Below, one piece after another: positions 1-11,380 of a DNA stretch of 64,000 bases. The translations under genes were made by a program, and so were the position numbers. Source of the stretch: Yamagishiella unicocca (Eukaryota > Chlorophyta > Chlorophyceae > Chlamydomonadales > Volvocaceae); the NCBI GenBank assembly GCA_003116995.1, contig BDSL01000099.1:310001-374000 (forward strand). The letters run 5' to 3'. Position 1 is the first letter of the stretch; the number at the start of each line of letters is the position of its first letter. The notes beneath the pieces are model-generated. The model ran no database searches and was not told where the DNA came from. It worked only from the letters and a program-made list of their open reading frames with translations.

Positions 1-3000
1 GTGCGATGGTGTGGACCTGCAGCGGGTGCGGGTCGGGCAGCGATAGAGGCATAGCTCGACGATAGGAGGGGATCAAGCTCCAGCAGGCACGGGTGGCCAT
101 GTGGGCGGGGAGTCAGCAGACAGGACATGTGAGCGCGGAGGGGCCCGATCCCAATCCTTCTACGTCACCAGTAGTGTTCCTTACGTCTGACCCGCTCACA
201 CCTCCGCCCGGTCCGTACCTCCTCCAACGGGTAATCCAGCAGGCAAGGCAGCAGCGCATCAGCCACCACCGGGGCCTGTGCAGGGTCGGCAAGTTGGGTC
301 AGGCTAAGACAGGGAGGCGGGAGGTGTACCACTGGAGGAAGGAGGCAGGCACTACATGGCGGTGCGACGACTCCTGATGCGGCATCGGTCAACATCAGAG
401 CCCCACCGCACCCCCCCTTCACCTGCGGCGCCAGGGCCGCCCCCATCTTGCACACCAGCTCCTCGAGGGAGCTCACGGCGGCGGCCTTGGCGGCCAGGAC
501 GCTGGAGGCGCAGCGGTATGCGAGCCCGCCGTACGACAAGAATGCGACGTCTGAGTCATCGCGGTCGGAGTCTTCGCTGTCGTCATCTGCGGGGGTTGCA
601 CAGCGGCCAGGCGCAACACACATGTCAGCATTCGCGGTTGTTCCTGATATACGTGCAGCTCAGCAGCTCACTCCCCGTACCAAACCCACCGTCGCTGCTG
701 CCGTCCTCGTCGTCGTCCTCGTCGATGACCTGCGGAGGCGCCACGAGAAGTGGGGGGCGATATCGGGTTACGGTTTGGCGCACCTCCGCCGCCACCAGTG
801 AGCATCACCTCCGCCCAACACCGCTGCGGCGCACCCAACGAGCCACCATCTCCGCCGCGACCAGCCCCGCTGGCAGCCGGACACCCACCTGCAGCTCCAC
901 ATCCTTTCCGGCCCACATCGCGAGCAGTGGCAGCATCGGGCCCAGCAGGACACTCGTCTCTGCGCCCAGACACGCCGCCAGCGGCTCCACTGAGGCCAGC
1001 AGCGGCACCAGCAGCGGACTGGAGGACTCGATGTCGGGCCGAGCTAGCAGCCCCATGAGCGCCGCCAGCGTGGGCACATGCTCGGCGGCGGCGGCATGAC
1101 CCACGGACCGGCACATGAAGGCAGCGCACTCGAGTGCGCCCACCTAGGCGGCGCGGAGGGGGACAGAACGGGGCTGAGAGAGGGCCGGATGCTGGCAGCT
1201 GATGCACTGACTGGCCAGTGAATAGTGCGCAGCGAGGGTTAGCGGTTGGTCGCCCAGCGCACCTGCCGCCAGTCACCGACTCATAAGGCCCCCCGGGACC
1301 GCCCCTACGCACCTGCACCCGCACGATAGCCGCCGCCTCCTCCTCGCTGAGGGCGCCCGAAGCGACGGCGGTGGGGCCATGGAACGGAGCCGCGCGTCCC
1401 AGGACCGCCAGCACCGGCGGCATGGCGACAGGGAAGAGAGGCGCGAACTCGCTCTGCACGAAGTTGACGACCAGGTGGTTGAGGTCAGAATGAGTTAGGT
1501 GAGGGTTTAAGGAGAGAATGGGAAAAAGTCTTCAGAGCACGTCACCTCAATCCGGCTCTCCGGTAATGCCGCCTACGGTTTGGCAACTCACCGTCAGGCA
1601 CACCGCCAGCTGGGTGATGGCGTCCATGCTGAACTCCTGCGGGTGAGGCGTTGGCAACGGAGGTTGGGGTGAGACCTGGGGCTTTTTGGCTGACGCCGAG
1701 CGTGCAGTGCTAGTGCCCTGCCAGCCCCACCATCTTTACAAGTCGAGGCCACCTGTCCTCATAACAACTGTACGCTTCGGCCCCTTGCCCGGACCCATGC
1801 CCACCTGCAGGGGCGTCGGTAACAGCGCCCGGCCGCCCGCCATGGCGTAGCCCGGGCCCGCCGCGCACCGCTCCAAGTGCGCCAGCAGCAGCGGGCCAGA
1901 TAGGGACTCCAGGGATGGAAACATGGTGTTCGTTTGGCTGACGCCGAGCGTATCTTGCTCTGGCCCTGCCAGCCCAACCCTCTTCACAGGCCTAGCCCAT
2001 CCGACCTCGTCAGCTGGACGCTTCTGCCCCTTGCCCGTGCTCCCGGTCCCCGTGCCCACCTGCAGCGGTGTGGGCACCAGTGCCCGGCTGCCCGCCACGG
2101 CGCAGCCCTGGCCCGCCGCGCACCGCTCCACATGCATCAGCAGCGGGCCAGACAGGGACTCCAGGAAGGGCATTACGAGCTCCAACCGATGCCTACGGCA
2201 AACCGGCGGTTCCACAATCGATTCGACCTCCCCTTCCTTGCCCATGCCTTCCACGAAGCCCACCAGCGCACGGCAAGCTTGGGCCTGAAGGACGGGGGTG
2301 GGAACAGGTCGGGGTTTGTGGCGGAGGTCAGGGACAGCTTGGCAAACAACACAGCGCCTGCAACCGCCTGCCCATCTGCGCCCATCGAATACTGGGCAGC
2401 AGCTGGCGCGCTGGCACACCTGCCTACCTGGAGCCCCAACAATCGGGATCCAGTGGCCCAGCCCCGCAGTGTCACACAAAGTACCGCTACTGGCTCCGCT
2501 AGGACATGCTCGAGGACGCCCTGCGCGAGACGCAGCCGGCAGACTGGCCTCTCGTGGCCCCTCCTGCAGCCGGCAGACTGGCCTCTCGTGGCCCCTCCTG
2601 CAGCCGGCAGACTGGCCTCTCGTGGCCCCTCCTGCAGCCGGCAGACTGGCCTCTCGTGGCCCCCCTGCAGCCGGCAGACCGGCCTCTCGTGGCCCCTCCT
2701 GCAGCCGGCAGACTGGCCTCTCGTGGCCCCTCCTGCAGCCGGCAGACTGGCCTCTCGTGGCCCCCCTGCAGCCGGCAGACCGGCCTCTCGTGGCCCCTCC
2801 TGCAGCCGGCAGACTGGCCTCTCGTGGCCCCCCTGCAGCCGGCAGACTGGCCTCTCGTGGCCCTCCTGCAGCCGGCAGACCGGCCTCTCGTGGCCCCTCC
2901 TGCAGCCGGCAGACCGGCCTCTCGTGCCTCCCCCCCTACTGCAGCCCCCTCCGCACCTTGACGCGCTGCGGGCAGGCTGGGGTGTCCGGCTCCGCCAGCA

Positions 3001-6000
3001 GCGCCGCCAGGGCGCCCAGCAGCGCCGCCCCGGCCCCTTCCTCCTGCAGCTGCAGCCCGGGACCCAGGTCCTCGCTGAGCACCCCGGTGGCGTGACACGC
3101 AGCCCAGCGCACGCGGGGGTGCGGGTCGCGCAGCGCCTCCGTCATGAGAGCCGCCAGGGAAGCCAGCTCGCCGTCTCCTACCATCTGCAGGGCAGGGTGA
3201 GAGGGCGTGGGTCGAGGGTTAGATACCGGCGGCCGGCACAGCGGCGACCGCGGTACAGCTGCCGCACATCCTGGGTGACATAATGAGACGAATGTGGTAA
3301 CACTGGGTGCTACTGGTTCATCCGTGCGTACGATTTTAGCCCTTTTCGCATTTCCTCTACCGAACAAACCCATGCCTCATTGCAGCCGGGTGGATATCGC
3401 CTATCGCTGCGCCACCTGCTCACCTCTTTGCACGACCCGACCACCTGCGACAAGCACATGAGCACCGCGTGGCGCCGCCGCCAGTCGCTGCCGTCTCGCG
3501 CCCAGGCGGTGGTCATCTGCACCACCGCGCGCAGCATCGCGCCGCTGTCCAGAGCGTCGGCGGCCCGGGAGGCGCACTCGAGGCCGTAGCGGTGCAGCTC
3601 GCCTGGCGAGGGGCGGGAGAATGACGAGGGCCGGTAGGCGGTTAGGCTTCATTTTGGACCTCCACAGGGCCCTTCTGGCTACGGACAGCCGAGAAGAATC
3701 CCTCGATACCCGGTGTGATAACGCTAGGGTGCCGGAAGGGGCACTCTGTGGACGTCACAGGGTCAAGGTACATCCCTAAAGACGACGTGCAGTCACTGCC
3801 GACCTGGGCCCGCTCCAAGGCACACGTTTCCTACCATCACGATCCAACATGCTTCCCCTCTTATAAGGCCGTACCCAAAGTGTCGTCCTCGTCCATGTCC
3901 GGCGGCGACATGGGGTCTTCCCCCCAGGCCGCGTCATCATCTACACCGGAAATCAGGAACTGTGCGAAGCAGCTCACGAGCTGTGTCGATAGATTTACAG
4001 GGCCAAGCTCAGCCTATGTGACGGGTGCGGAGGGGGCCAGGGGGGCAGAAGCCATGGTACATTTGGGTGTCAGGTCGTACACATCATCTCTCGTTCCAGT
4101 ACACTCGCATTTTCCTGGTGTTGCAGGCATGTGAGTCGTGTGTTAAACTACAGTGCACTCCCTGCGGTCACATTGCCCCACCCACCTGGACAATCTGCGG
4201 CTTGATGTCGATGAGGGTCAGCACGAACTCCGCAGCCAGCTTGCGGAGGTCGTCAGGCATGCCCGCTGGAGCCGGCCCGGCCAGCGCCAGCATGCCCGGT
4301 ACGGCAGTCGACATGTGGGACTGCCACAGTGCCGGCTCGCACTCGGCGGTCTACGAAGAGAAGCATGCGGCAGGGTAGAGGGTCTATGTCACCCGAAACC
4401 GGTAAGAGGCGAGCAGCTGGGTCCTTGGCATAGGGAGGCTGATCCTTTGTGCACAGGGGATATCTCACGGCTAATTCCGCTTCGCTTGCATTGGCCGGCT
4501 TCGCCCCGCAAGCGTCCGTCAACGTCCCGGTGAGAACAAACCGACATAACGCCAGTGAACTAACAGCTGCCAAACCCTAACATTCAGGGCTTGCTCTTGC
4601 ACTCGGACCGTCCCTACCCGGACGAGCGAGACCAGCAGCTGCTCAGCAGCGCCCATGTGACCGGCCGCCAGCGCGGCTTGCAGTGCAGTCAGCCCTCCAA
4701 GCAGGGCCGCCTCGTAGGGGCGCAGCTCGCGGGGCTTGCTCAGCACCTGACACAGCCACAGCCGCGAACACAAAGAGGGATACAGAGATGTGTTGCGGTG
4801 ACGTTGAATGCCGAGGAACCCACAAATCACTTGTGCTGGAGGTGTACGGACCCTAAACAAGAGCCAAAATGGCCACCAACACATTGCTCGCTACAGCGTT
4901 GACGCTGTGCATATGTCCGTCAGGCAGCACACCTTTGCCTTGCAAGGGCACATACGTCAACCCCTCCTGCCCCCCCACACCTCCAAGAACGCCGTCACGG
5001 CCTTGAGGGCCGCCACCTGCACCGCCGGTTCGTGCGTGCTGCCCAGGCAGCCGGTCACTACGGGCGCCAGCTGGCCCGACCAGGGCCGCAGCGGCAGCGC
5101 CAGGCCGGCCACCACCTGGCGGCGGAGGCAGGGGAAGCGGAAAGCGGCCACCACGTCGAGTTGTGTACTGGCGAGGCATTGGAGGAGGTCGCTCACCAGG
5201 GTTGCAGGTTCGTGGCCCCGCACACACATGGCACGTAGGCATCTGGAATTAAACGCAGCGTAACCTACTCTGTTCCCTGGACCTGCCACTCAACGCGCTG
5301 TCCTACCACCCTTCCACCTGGGCTCGCCCGCACCTGCAGCGCGGCCTCTCGAGTGATGGCGGACACGCCCGCGGTAGAGCTCAGCCAGCCCTGTAGAGAG
5401 CCCAGCAGGTCCGACCAGCCGGCCTGCTGCTTGGACTCAGCGCCAGCTCCGGACATCAGCTGCAGAGCCAACTCCACCACCGCATCGGCGGCCTGCTTGG
5501 CCACGGTGCGGTCGGGCTCGGCGGCCACAGCTGCCAGCAGCTCCCGCTTTACGACAGTCTGTGCAGGGGGGACACACGGGTGCGACGCGGTGAAGTTGGT
5601 GTCAGAAGGGACCGGGCAAACGCAGTAAGTATGCAGGGCTGGGTCGACGGACAGATCACGTTTGCGCGGAGGACAGGGATGTCTCGGTAAGCATGGTTGC
5701 AGTCCATGCATTTCCAATCTTTTGCGCACCGTGACCCTAGTTTACCCTTTGTAACGTCGGGCAGCATAGGTTGTCCGAAAAGTTGTATGTACATTTGCCC
5801 CACCCCACCCCAAGAGGGCGGCTCACCTTTGTACTGCGGTTCAACTGCTGCCATCCCGCCTCCTTCTGGCTCGGCTTGAAGAACTGTGGGCGTCCGAAGG
5901 CCAGGGCGGCGATTATGGTTTGAGTACATGGCTAACCAGTCTAGCACTGGCTGGGTGGTCCTGACAAACTACCGAACTTGCTGATACACAATATGCCAGG

Positions 6001-6322
6001 ACAGCACAACCTCATGATTGGAGCTGTCCTCTGCCGCTGTTCTTTACAGGACGTGCAGGGGCACTCCCGCCAAAATTGGTCCCCAACCCAGCCGCACCTT
6101 CCTCAGGTAAACAGCACAAGTCGCGCGTACTTGCGCGTCGCTGGATAAGCGCATCAGCTGCAACAAATTGCTCGCGCACGCATCTGGGCGCTGCTGCTTA
6201 AGCTGTCCGTAAAGGTCCTCCGCGGTGCGACGGGTTGTGTTGTCCTGCGATAGTGTTTGGCCGATAAGGCCGGCAAAGCTCTCTGGGCTCGACAGGATGA
6301 TTTGGAGCTGAGCTGCACTCAT
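1..6322 (-). CDS. Importin-5 / karyopherin beta-3 type nuclear import receptor (3' end outside window)
   Basis: HEAT-repeat import receptor that would carry cargo through nuclear pores under Ran control. The ATG at 6322 sits in a strong context (GCCACCATGAG) and begins MSAAQLQ. Well-defined exons are 6098-6322, 5827-5883, 5334-5558, 2957-3184, 2060-2284 and 1592-1636. Further coding blocks lie near 5220-4980, 4757-4600, 4352-4187, 3990-3870, 3610-3425, 1456-1312, 1146-894, 785-660, 600-420 and 300-225. Family landmarks appear in order: a first HEAT repeat with RATCAVYLRK, a VVKRELLAAV helix, an acidic stretch (DDDAAWGEDPMSPPDMDEDD), and DPHPRVRWAACHATG, which closely matches the importin-5 HEAT containing DPHPRVRYAACNAVG. 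A second acidic segment, DDDSEDSDRDDSDVAFL, matches the family's mid-protein acidic insert. The join into the block near 5220 is not phase-resolved. The 2060-2284 exon has a duplicated donor region (see repeat). The gene continues past base 1. Confidence 0.9.
1688..2180. repeat. Tandem duplication (~250 bp x2) of an importin exon end plus intron
   Basis: Two diverged copies begin at 1688 and 1936 with the same words (ctgacgccgagcgt, then ccctgccagcc, ccccttgccc, gcccacctgcag). Each contains the 3' half of the importin exon with ESLSGPLL and ERCAAG, and each has a CAG|GTGGGC donor, at 2060 and 1805. The upstream copy belongs to a complete exon (2060-2284). The other copy lacks that exon's 5' half and has no in-phase acceptor. 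The frame stays open from 2284 to 1805. Confidence 0.8.
2525..2935. repeat. Minisatellite in an importin intron, about 12 copies of a 32-34 bp unit
   Basis: A head-to-tail array whose unit contains ctgcagccggcagactgg followed by cctctcgtggcccctc. Copies differ by an act/acc substitution and a 2-bp length change. It lies between importin exons 2957-3184 and 2060-2284, so it is intronic. The long open frames across it on both strands come from the repeat itself. Confidence 0.9.
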
Positions 6323-6785
6323 GGTGGCAGCTTTTGCAACCACCAGCGCTGTAGGTACAAGTTCAAACTTGTATGCTTGAAACTCGCAACCTTGGGTTTC
6401 TACTAACAAAACACCTTGGATTTGTGAAAGATGCGCCTGGCGCGCAATTTGAGCCGGCAGTTCCGGCATGGAATTTCGAAAATTTGGTCGGCGTATTATC
6501 GTACGGCCCGTACTGGTATACTCGCACAGCATCTGGACACCTGGAGTCATGGCGAAGACATTTTGCCTACATCAGTGCAGTACATTTTTAGAGCGCTGTT
6601 GTCCTTCTTTGGAACTGTCTAGAGGAGCTGACAGGTGTTTTGCGGTTGCCCGGAACAACTCATCCCACGTAGCTTGGGCTGGTAATTATTGCAGTTGTCC
6701 TAACTTAAAAACTTAGGTTAAGGCTGAGCTTACTCGTTGGTAGAGAAAGTCCAAACTGACCAAACCCTTGTAACTAGTCCTTGTC
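6323..6785. promoter_or_regulatory. Bidirectional promoter region, importin (-) / BFN nuclease (+)
   Basis: The 463 bp between two divergent ATGs must hold both 5' UTRs and both promoters. I see AT-richer stretches near 6590-6720 but no convincing TATA box or named operator, so the assignment rests on gene arrangement. Confidence 0.6.
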
Positions 6786-8756
6786 ATGGCTCAGCTTCTG
6801 CACACGCCTCTGCCATACGGACGCGCCTTCCGTGGCGTTGTTGCTCCTGTTTGCTCAACTTTGGGTGTGCCCATACGGTGCCGAGGCAGCGCCCAGGCGT
6901 TGACGACGTACGCTCAACAAGGGCCATGCGCGAGACCTCTGGCAGGGTCAAGCAATCGCTGCAGCCGCGTGGCGTGCAAGGCTTACGAGCAGGGCAACAC
7001 TGGGCCATCGCGGGACCCAAGCTTGGATGGTTTCGTGGAAGTAAAAGTAAGGCTTCCGCCAATTTGCGAGGAAAGAATTGCCCTGTCGGCTAGCCTCCAT
7101 CCTAGTCTGCGTACCATCGCAGTCCTGTATAACCGTCTATCGTTGCAACACGTGTACAGGTGGACCAAGTTCGGGTGAACTCGGGAAATGTGAGCGTCTT
7201 GGGGTTCAGGAAATGCTTGGATGCTTATGAAAGAATCCGCGACCTTTATTCTACTTTGCTTGGATGTCCATATTCGTCTATTTTGCTCCTACGCGTGTGA
7301 CAGGCGGTCGTGTACCTGCGCATCCTCGACGGGCGCGAGCGCGTGCTCCCGGTGCATATCGGTAAGTGTCAATCAGTGTTAGTCCTTTGCCTTTCATTAT
7401 GGAATTGCGTGTCGGGCGTCGGTGCGTTGTGTCGGAAAGGCCACTAACGCTACGGTGTTCCTTCCAGGCGAGAACGAGAGCAACGCGCTGTTAAAGGAGA
7501 TCAATAAGCAGCGGCAAATGCGGCCCCTCACACATGACGTGATGAAAAACATTCTGAGGTTCGTGCGATGGGGACGTCTGGTGGTTAATACCTTCGAAGG
7601 GGTGGCCAGGACCTTTAGTGTGAACCTCGAGGCGCAGCTCAAAGTGAAGCATTTTGCCAGCCACCAGGGGGGATGCCAGGTGTCGTGACACTGTCCATGT
7701 GTATGCAGTCGACGAAAGCATCCCAAACGACCACAACCGTTCCTGCAGCGTATTGGTTTGCCGGCGGACAAATTGTTATGTGCCTGGCAACGACCCGAAG
7801 GCAGGTCTGACACCGTTTCCGCCTTTTTCTGGCTCGCTACCTGTTTTGGGCAGGGAGATCAAGTACCGTGTCATCAAGATCCGCATAACTGATATCGTGT
7901 CGAACACGTACTATGCGCGTATCCACCTGGCGCACGTAAACGAAGCTACCGGGCAGCCTGAACCGGGTAGCGAAGTAGACGTGGATGCTCGCCCAAGCGA
8001 CGCAATCAACCTTGCCGTACGCTTCGGCTCGCCCATGTACGTCTCCAAGCGCATCGCGGACGCCGCGTCCACAGTATACCCGGACCAGCCTGCCGCACCC
8101 AATGAGACGGCCAGCGAGATTGTGCGCTCCGTGCGCGAGGCACTTGCCAACTTCGAGGACCCGACGGGTGAGGGCACTAGGGCGAGGGGGTTTCAACCAG
8201 ATGCCGAAATCTCCCGGGATGTCCTAACGGTGACGGCAGAGGAGATGAAGCAGGCCTTATAGATGTTTTTTTCGGGCTGATCGCTGGCTGGTGACATGTG
8301 ATTGCTGGAGTGGGTGGGCGGTCGGGATACCTGCGCTTACTGCGTGAAAACCACATGTCATGGCCTGACTAACTAGTCGAGCCGTACCACGGATCGGCTG
8401 ATTGTCCTCCTGGGGTGCGTGTCGATGCAGAAGGGAGTCACATCTTAGCAAAGCAAGGATGATGGCCAGCTGCTTGTTGATAACTCCTGCATGACTCCTG
8501 CATCCCCCCTCGCCGCACGACGGGCCCAGTCATGTTCACCCTGCAGAAGGATCTGGCAGTGAAGGAGGAGCGCTTCGAAGATGCCAGGCAAATGCAGCAG
8601 CTCATATACCACGAAATGACGCACAATCAGCTGCTGCGCCTCGTGGTGGCCATGGAGTCAGCTCTAAGCGACGGGCGCTACGAGGAGGCTGCAAGGCTGC
8701 GAGACGAGTTCCGCCGTCTGTCAGCTACCGCGCCGTCGGAGCAGCGCCGCACGTGA
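6786..8756 (+). CDS. Plastid-type bifunctional nuclease (BFN/DUF151) with C-terminal UVR motifs
   Basis: Five phase-consistent exons (6786-7046, 7304-7361, 7468-7558, 7854-8167, 8530-8756) encode about 316 aa. Residues 1-75 are Ser/Arg/Ala-rich with few acidic residues, like a chloroplast transit peptide. A BFN domain follows: YLRILDGRERVLPVHIGENE, then RPLTHDVMKNIL, and the family hallmark DARPSDAINLAVRFGSPMYV. The last exon holds two UVR-like helices, LAVKEERFEDARQMQQLI and ALSDGRYEEAARLRDEF. Plant members of this family have been reported to have RNase and DNase activity and roles in defence or stress; the plastid substrate here is not inferable. The intron before exon 4 (7559-7853) is the least certain junction, because related proteins often carry a few more residues there. 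The frame ending at 8262 is intron read-through. Confidence 0.92.
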
Positions 8757-11340
8757 TTCCCGCGGGTCCCGCTGTTTGCACCCACATGCCCTATAGTGGG
8801 AATGCCAGTGTTGCGAACAGGACTGAGTACGGTGCGGTGGTCCGTGCCAACTCTGCTAAAAGAAGTGCTAGTTCCGCAGTGGCCAGGCTGGCAGTGGAGC
8901 CGGTCTTGAAATCTGGGCTAGGTGGAACGCAGTAGCCCTTTCGGCGGGCGGAGGGCTGCGGCGTCCCCATGCTCGTTTGAAATGAATGGTGAGATGTGAA
9001 TTGTTGTGCCTGGGACGCACGCTTGCAGCCCTCTAGAGGCGAACGGCATAACAGGGAACATGCCGAACAAAGCAGTCGTCATGAGTGTTGTCACATTGAC
9101 CTGTGTGGTTGGGCATTTTATCCCGGCTTGAAATGGAGCAGTGCAGGTTGTTTCGTTGTGTGCATTCGAGGAAAAGGTGTGGTTGCGGTTTGAGCAGGGA
9201 AAATTAGAGGCAGGTACGTGCTTTCGTTGGTATGCAGAATTTCGTTGGGGCGCTAGCCCGCTGCTGGCGTCGGCGGGAATACGCATCATTGCCGCATTTT
9301 GGCCGCCCGATCATGGTGTGGCGCGAACATGCATGCCTGCTTGCGCCATCAGAGGCCGTGTAATCTATGTCAAGGTGGTGTGCTTCGTTCGGGAGATATG
9401 GATATGACTTGCAGACGCGTAAGTTGGCTTACTGACGTTGGGTTGCGTTATCGACATTCGTCCAATGTATCACCCGGGTGTCATCACGCTTTGAACCCGG
9501 GCTTGGCGCGTGGTGTGTGACGGGTCAGTAAACAGCGTGGACAACGACGTTTTGATAGTATAGCCTAATACCCTGGAGCATTCCCATGTTTTCGAAGTGC
9601 GTCAACACAACGTTACCCGCTGCGAATCATTCAGTGGCTGCGTATGTCGCCACCGGATGTTTGCAGGCGGGTGACCAACAGCAACGTTTTGCCCCTGCGC
9701 CCAACAGGTAGTCGCTGTGCATGTGGCAATCCTAAGGCATCCTGCGCCACTTCAAGTGTACACTACTATGTAACGTGCTGAAGATTTCCGTCACTTTTTG
9801 TCAGGGGACTGAAGGTTCACGTGAAAGCCAGAACGTGCAACTAGAAAACGTGGTAAATTGTTTGTTCAAGGTGTCCTGAAGAGCCAACCGCTCCTGTCCA
9901 CTAAACACAGGTCGCAGGGTGAACCTAGGATTCTGATAATGGCTTGACATTTCTCACATAGAGCAATCAACGGAGACCAAACCAGACCGTTGGACACTTC
10001 GGGTAGAGGAGTGCCATTTCCACTCCCTCCCTCTGACACTCGACAGGGCTCAATTGCAACTGCATGCACGTAGTAATAGTGTATTAGTGGCCACCACTAT
10101 CTGTGCACTCATCCACTCCTACCACACCACTTTTTGTGCAAAATCGACTTCTATAACGGCTTCCGTGCATAATCCGACCTGCATATAAACTCGTCCAGGC
10201 TTCAACAGTTCGCTTCACCAGCGAACAGGCTGCGGTAAGTCTCTCATGTGCATCTGAAGCGCTGCACCACCACCGAAATAACATCTCTCATCTGCAGGGG
10301 TCGGTGTTGACAAGACCCTTGCCCATCGCTGCTCAACAGCTAGCAGCGAGCCTCTCCAAAACACCAAGTCGCCCCAACTCCAAACACAACACCCGGCAAA
10401 AAAAGTAATATATATAATGGCCTCGACAGACGTTGCAGGTTGAGCTATAAAATATAACTTAGGAAGTTCATAATTGGTGAAAGCGGTTACCCTAAACCTT
10501 CGCTTCTGGTGACAGTCATGGAAGGCCCGCGCATGCAGAGAAAAATGGCGTCGTGGCACTAGCAAGGTAAGCAAGAGTTCGCAAGGGCCGCTCCCATACA
10601 ACAGCATATCCGTCGCGTGCTGACCAGATGCTAGCAACAGCGACATAGCTAGGACTTTCGCAGCGTCCATGCAGCGTCCATGCAGATAATGTTCCCAACC
10701 CCTTCCCACGCCGAGGGACAACCTCGTCGGAAGGCCACAGCGCAGTTGGTGCCGCAGGCGGCGCGTTCTTCAGCTTTTGACAGCGAGTGCCTTATCGTGC
10801 ACCAAAGCCGGGCATGCGACTTCAAATGTCGCACACCGTTAGAGCTCTGCCGACCAGCACAGCGCAGTGCCCCTCCCGCGCAATGATACCCTAAACCCAG
10901 AGGTGACGTCATGCAAGCGCTGGCAAGAAACTCTGTCCAGGCTCGCTACTCCCTAACCAAACTGAAGGCTAAGCCGAAACCCCGCATCAAGGTGTTCATG
11001 GCTGCAATGGTCTTTCGAAACAACGTTGTGCGCGAGGATATGGCACCTTCAGGTGACCGTCCATCTTGATATTGATGTCAGGATCACCCTCTATCGTAAG
11101 TGAAAGGGCGGAAACTACTCCCTCGACCATCACGGAAAGAGCACGGCGCCAGGACGTCCTGATGGCGTGATGTCCGACATGGAAAATGGAAGACAGACCC
11201 TCTACTAACGCCAGCGCTGCCCGCGAGCCTGTGTTAGGGTGAGCAAATGCCACAGAGCGGATTCGGCAGAGGGATACAACCGTAGACGCCGTACATGGCA
11301 CTGGACACGGTAACGTGCGCCATTTGGCGTTACCAGCAAA
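8757..11340. other. 3' UTR and intergenic stretch with no supported gene
   Basis: A TGTAA motif at 9359-9363 could end the BFN nuclease transcript. From about 9400 to 11340 I see only short frames without splice-consistent neighbours, AT-rich patches (10381-10460), and scattered ccctaaac words. No RNA gene was recognised. Confidence 0.5.
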
Positions 11341-11345
11341 TTACA
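11341..11345 (-). terminator. Putative polyadenylation signal TGTAA for the kinase gene
   Basis: On the minus strand TGTAA lies about 36 bp past the kinase stop codon. TGTAA is the usual polyadenylation motif in Chlamydomonas-like algae. The implied 3' UTR is short for such genes, so a later signal is possible. Confidence 0.4.
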
Positions 11346-11380
11346 GCTTGATATGTACATGATCCATGGGACACCGTTAC

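Noticed and set aside
2525..2935. CRISPR-like direct repeats
   Set aside because: Units abut directly with no unique spacers, in an intron of a eukaryotic gene.
1934..3283. A 449-aa plus-strand open frame and other long frames across the minisatellite
   Set aside because: They are read through the 32-34 bp repeat and antisense to phase-consistent importin exons.
8168..8262. BFN nuclease ending at the in-frame stop at 8262
   Set aside because: The donor at 8168 and acceptor at 8529 fit in phase and add a recognisable UVR segment; the stop is intronic.
9866..11301. Several 60-170 aa frames between the nuclease and kinase genes
   Set aside because: No homology, no splice-consistent partners, and starts that are often non-ATG; treated as noise.
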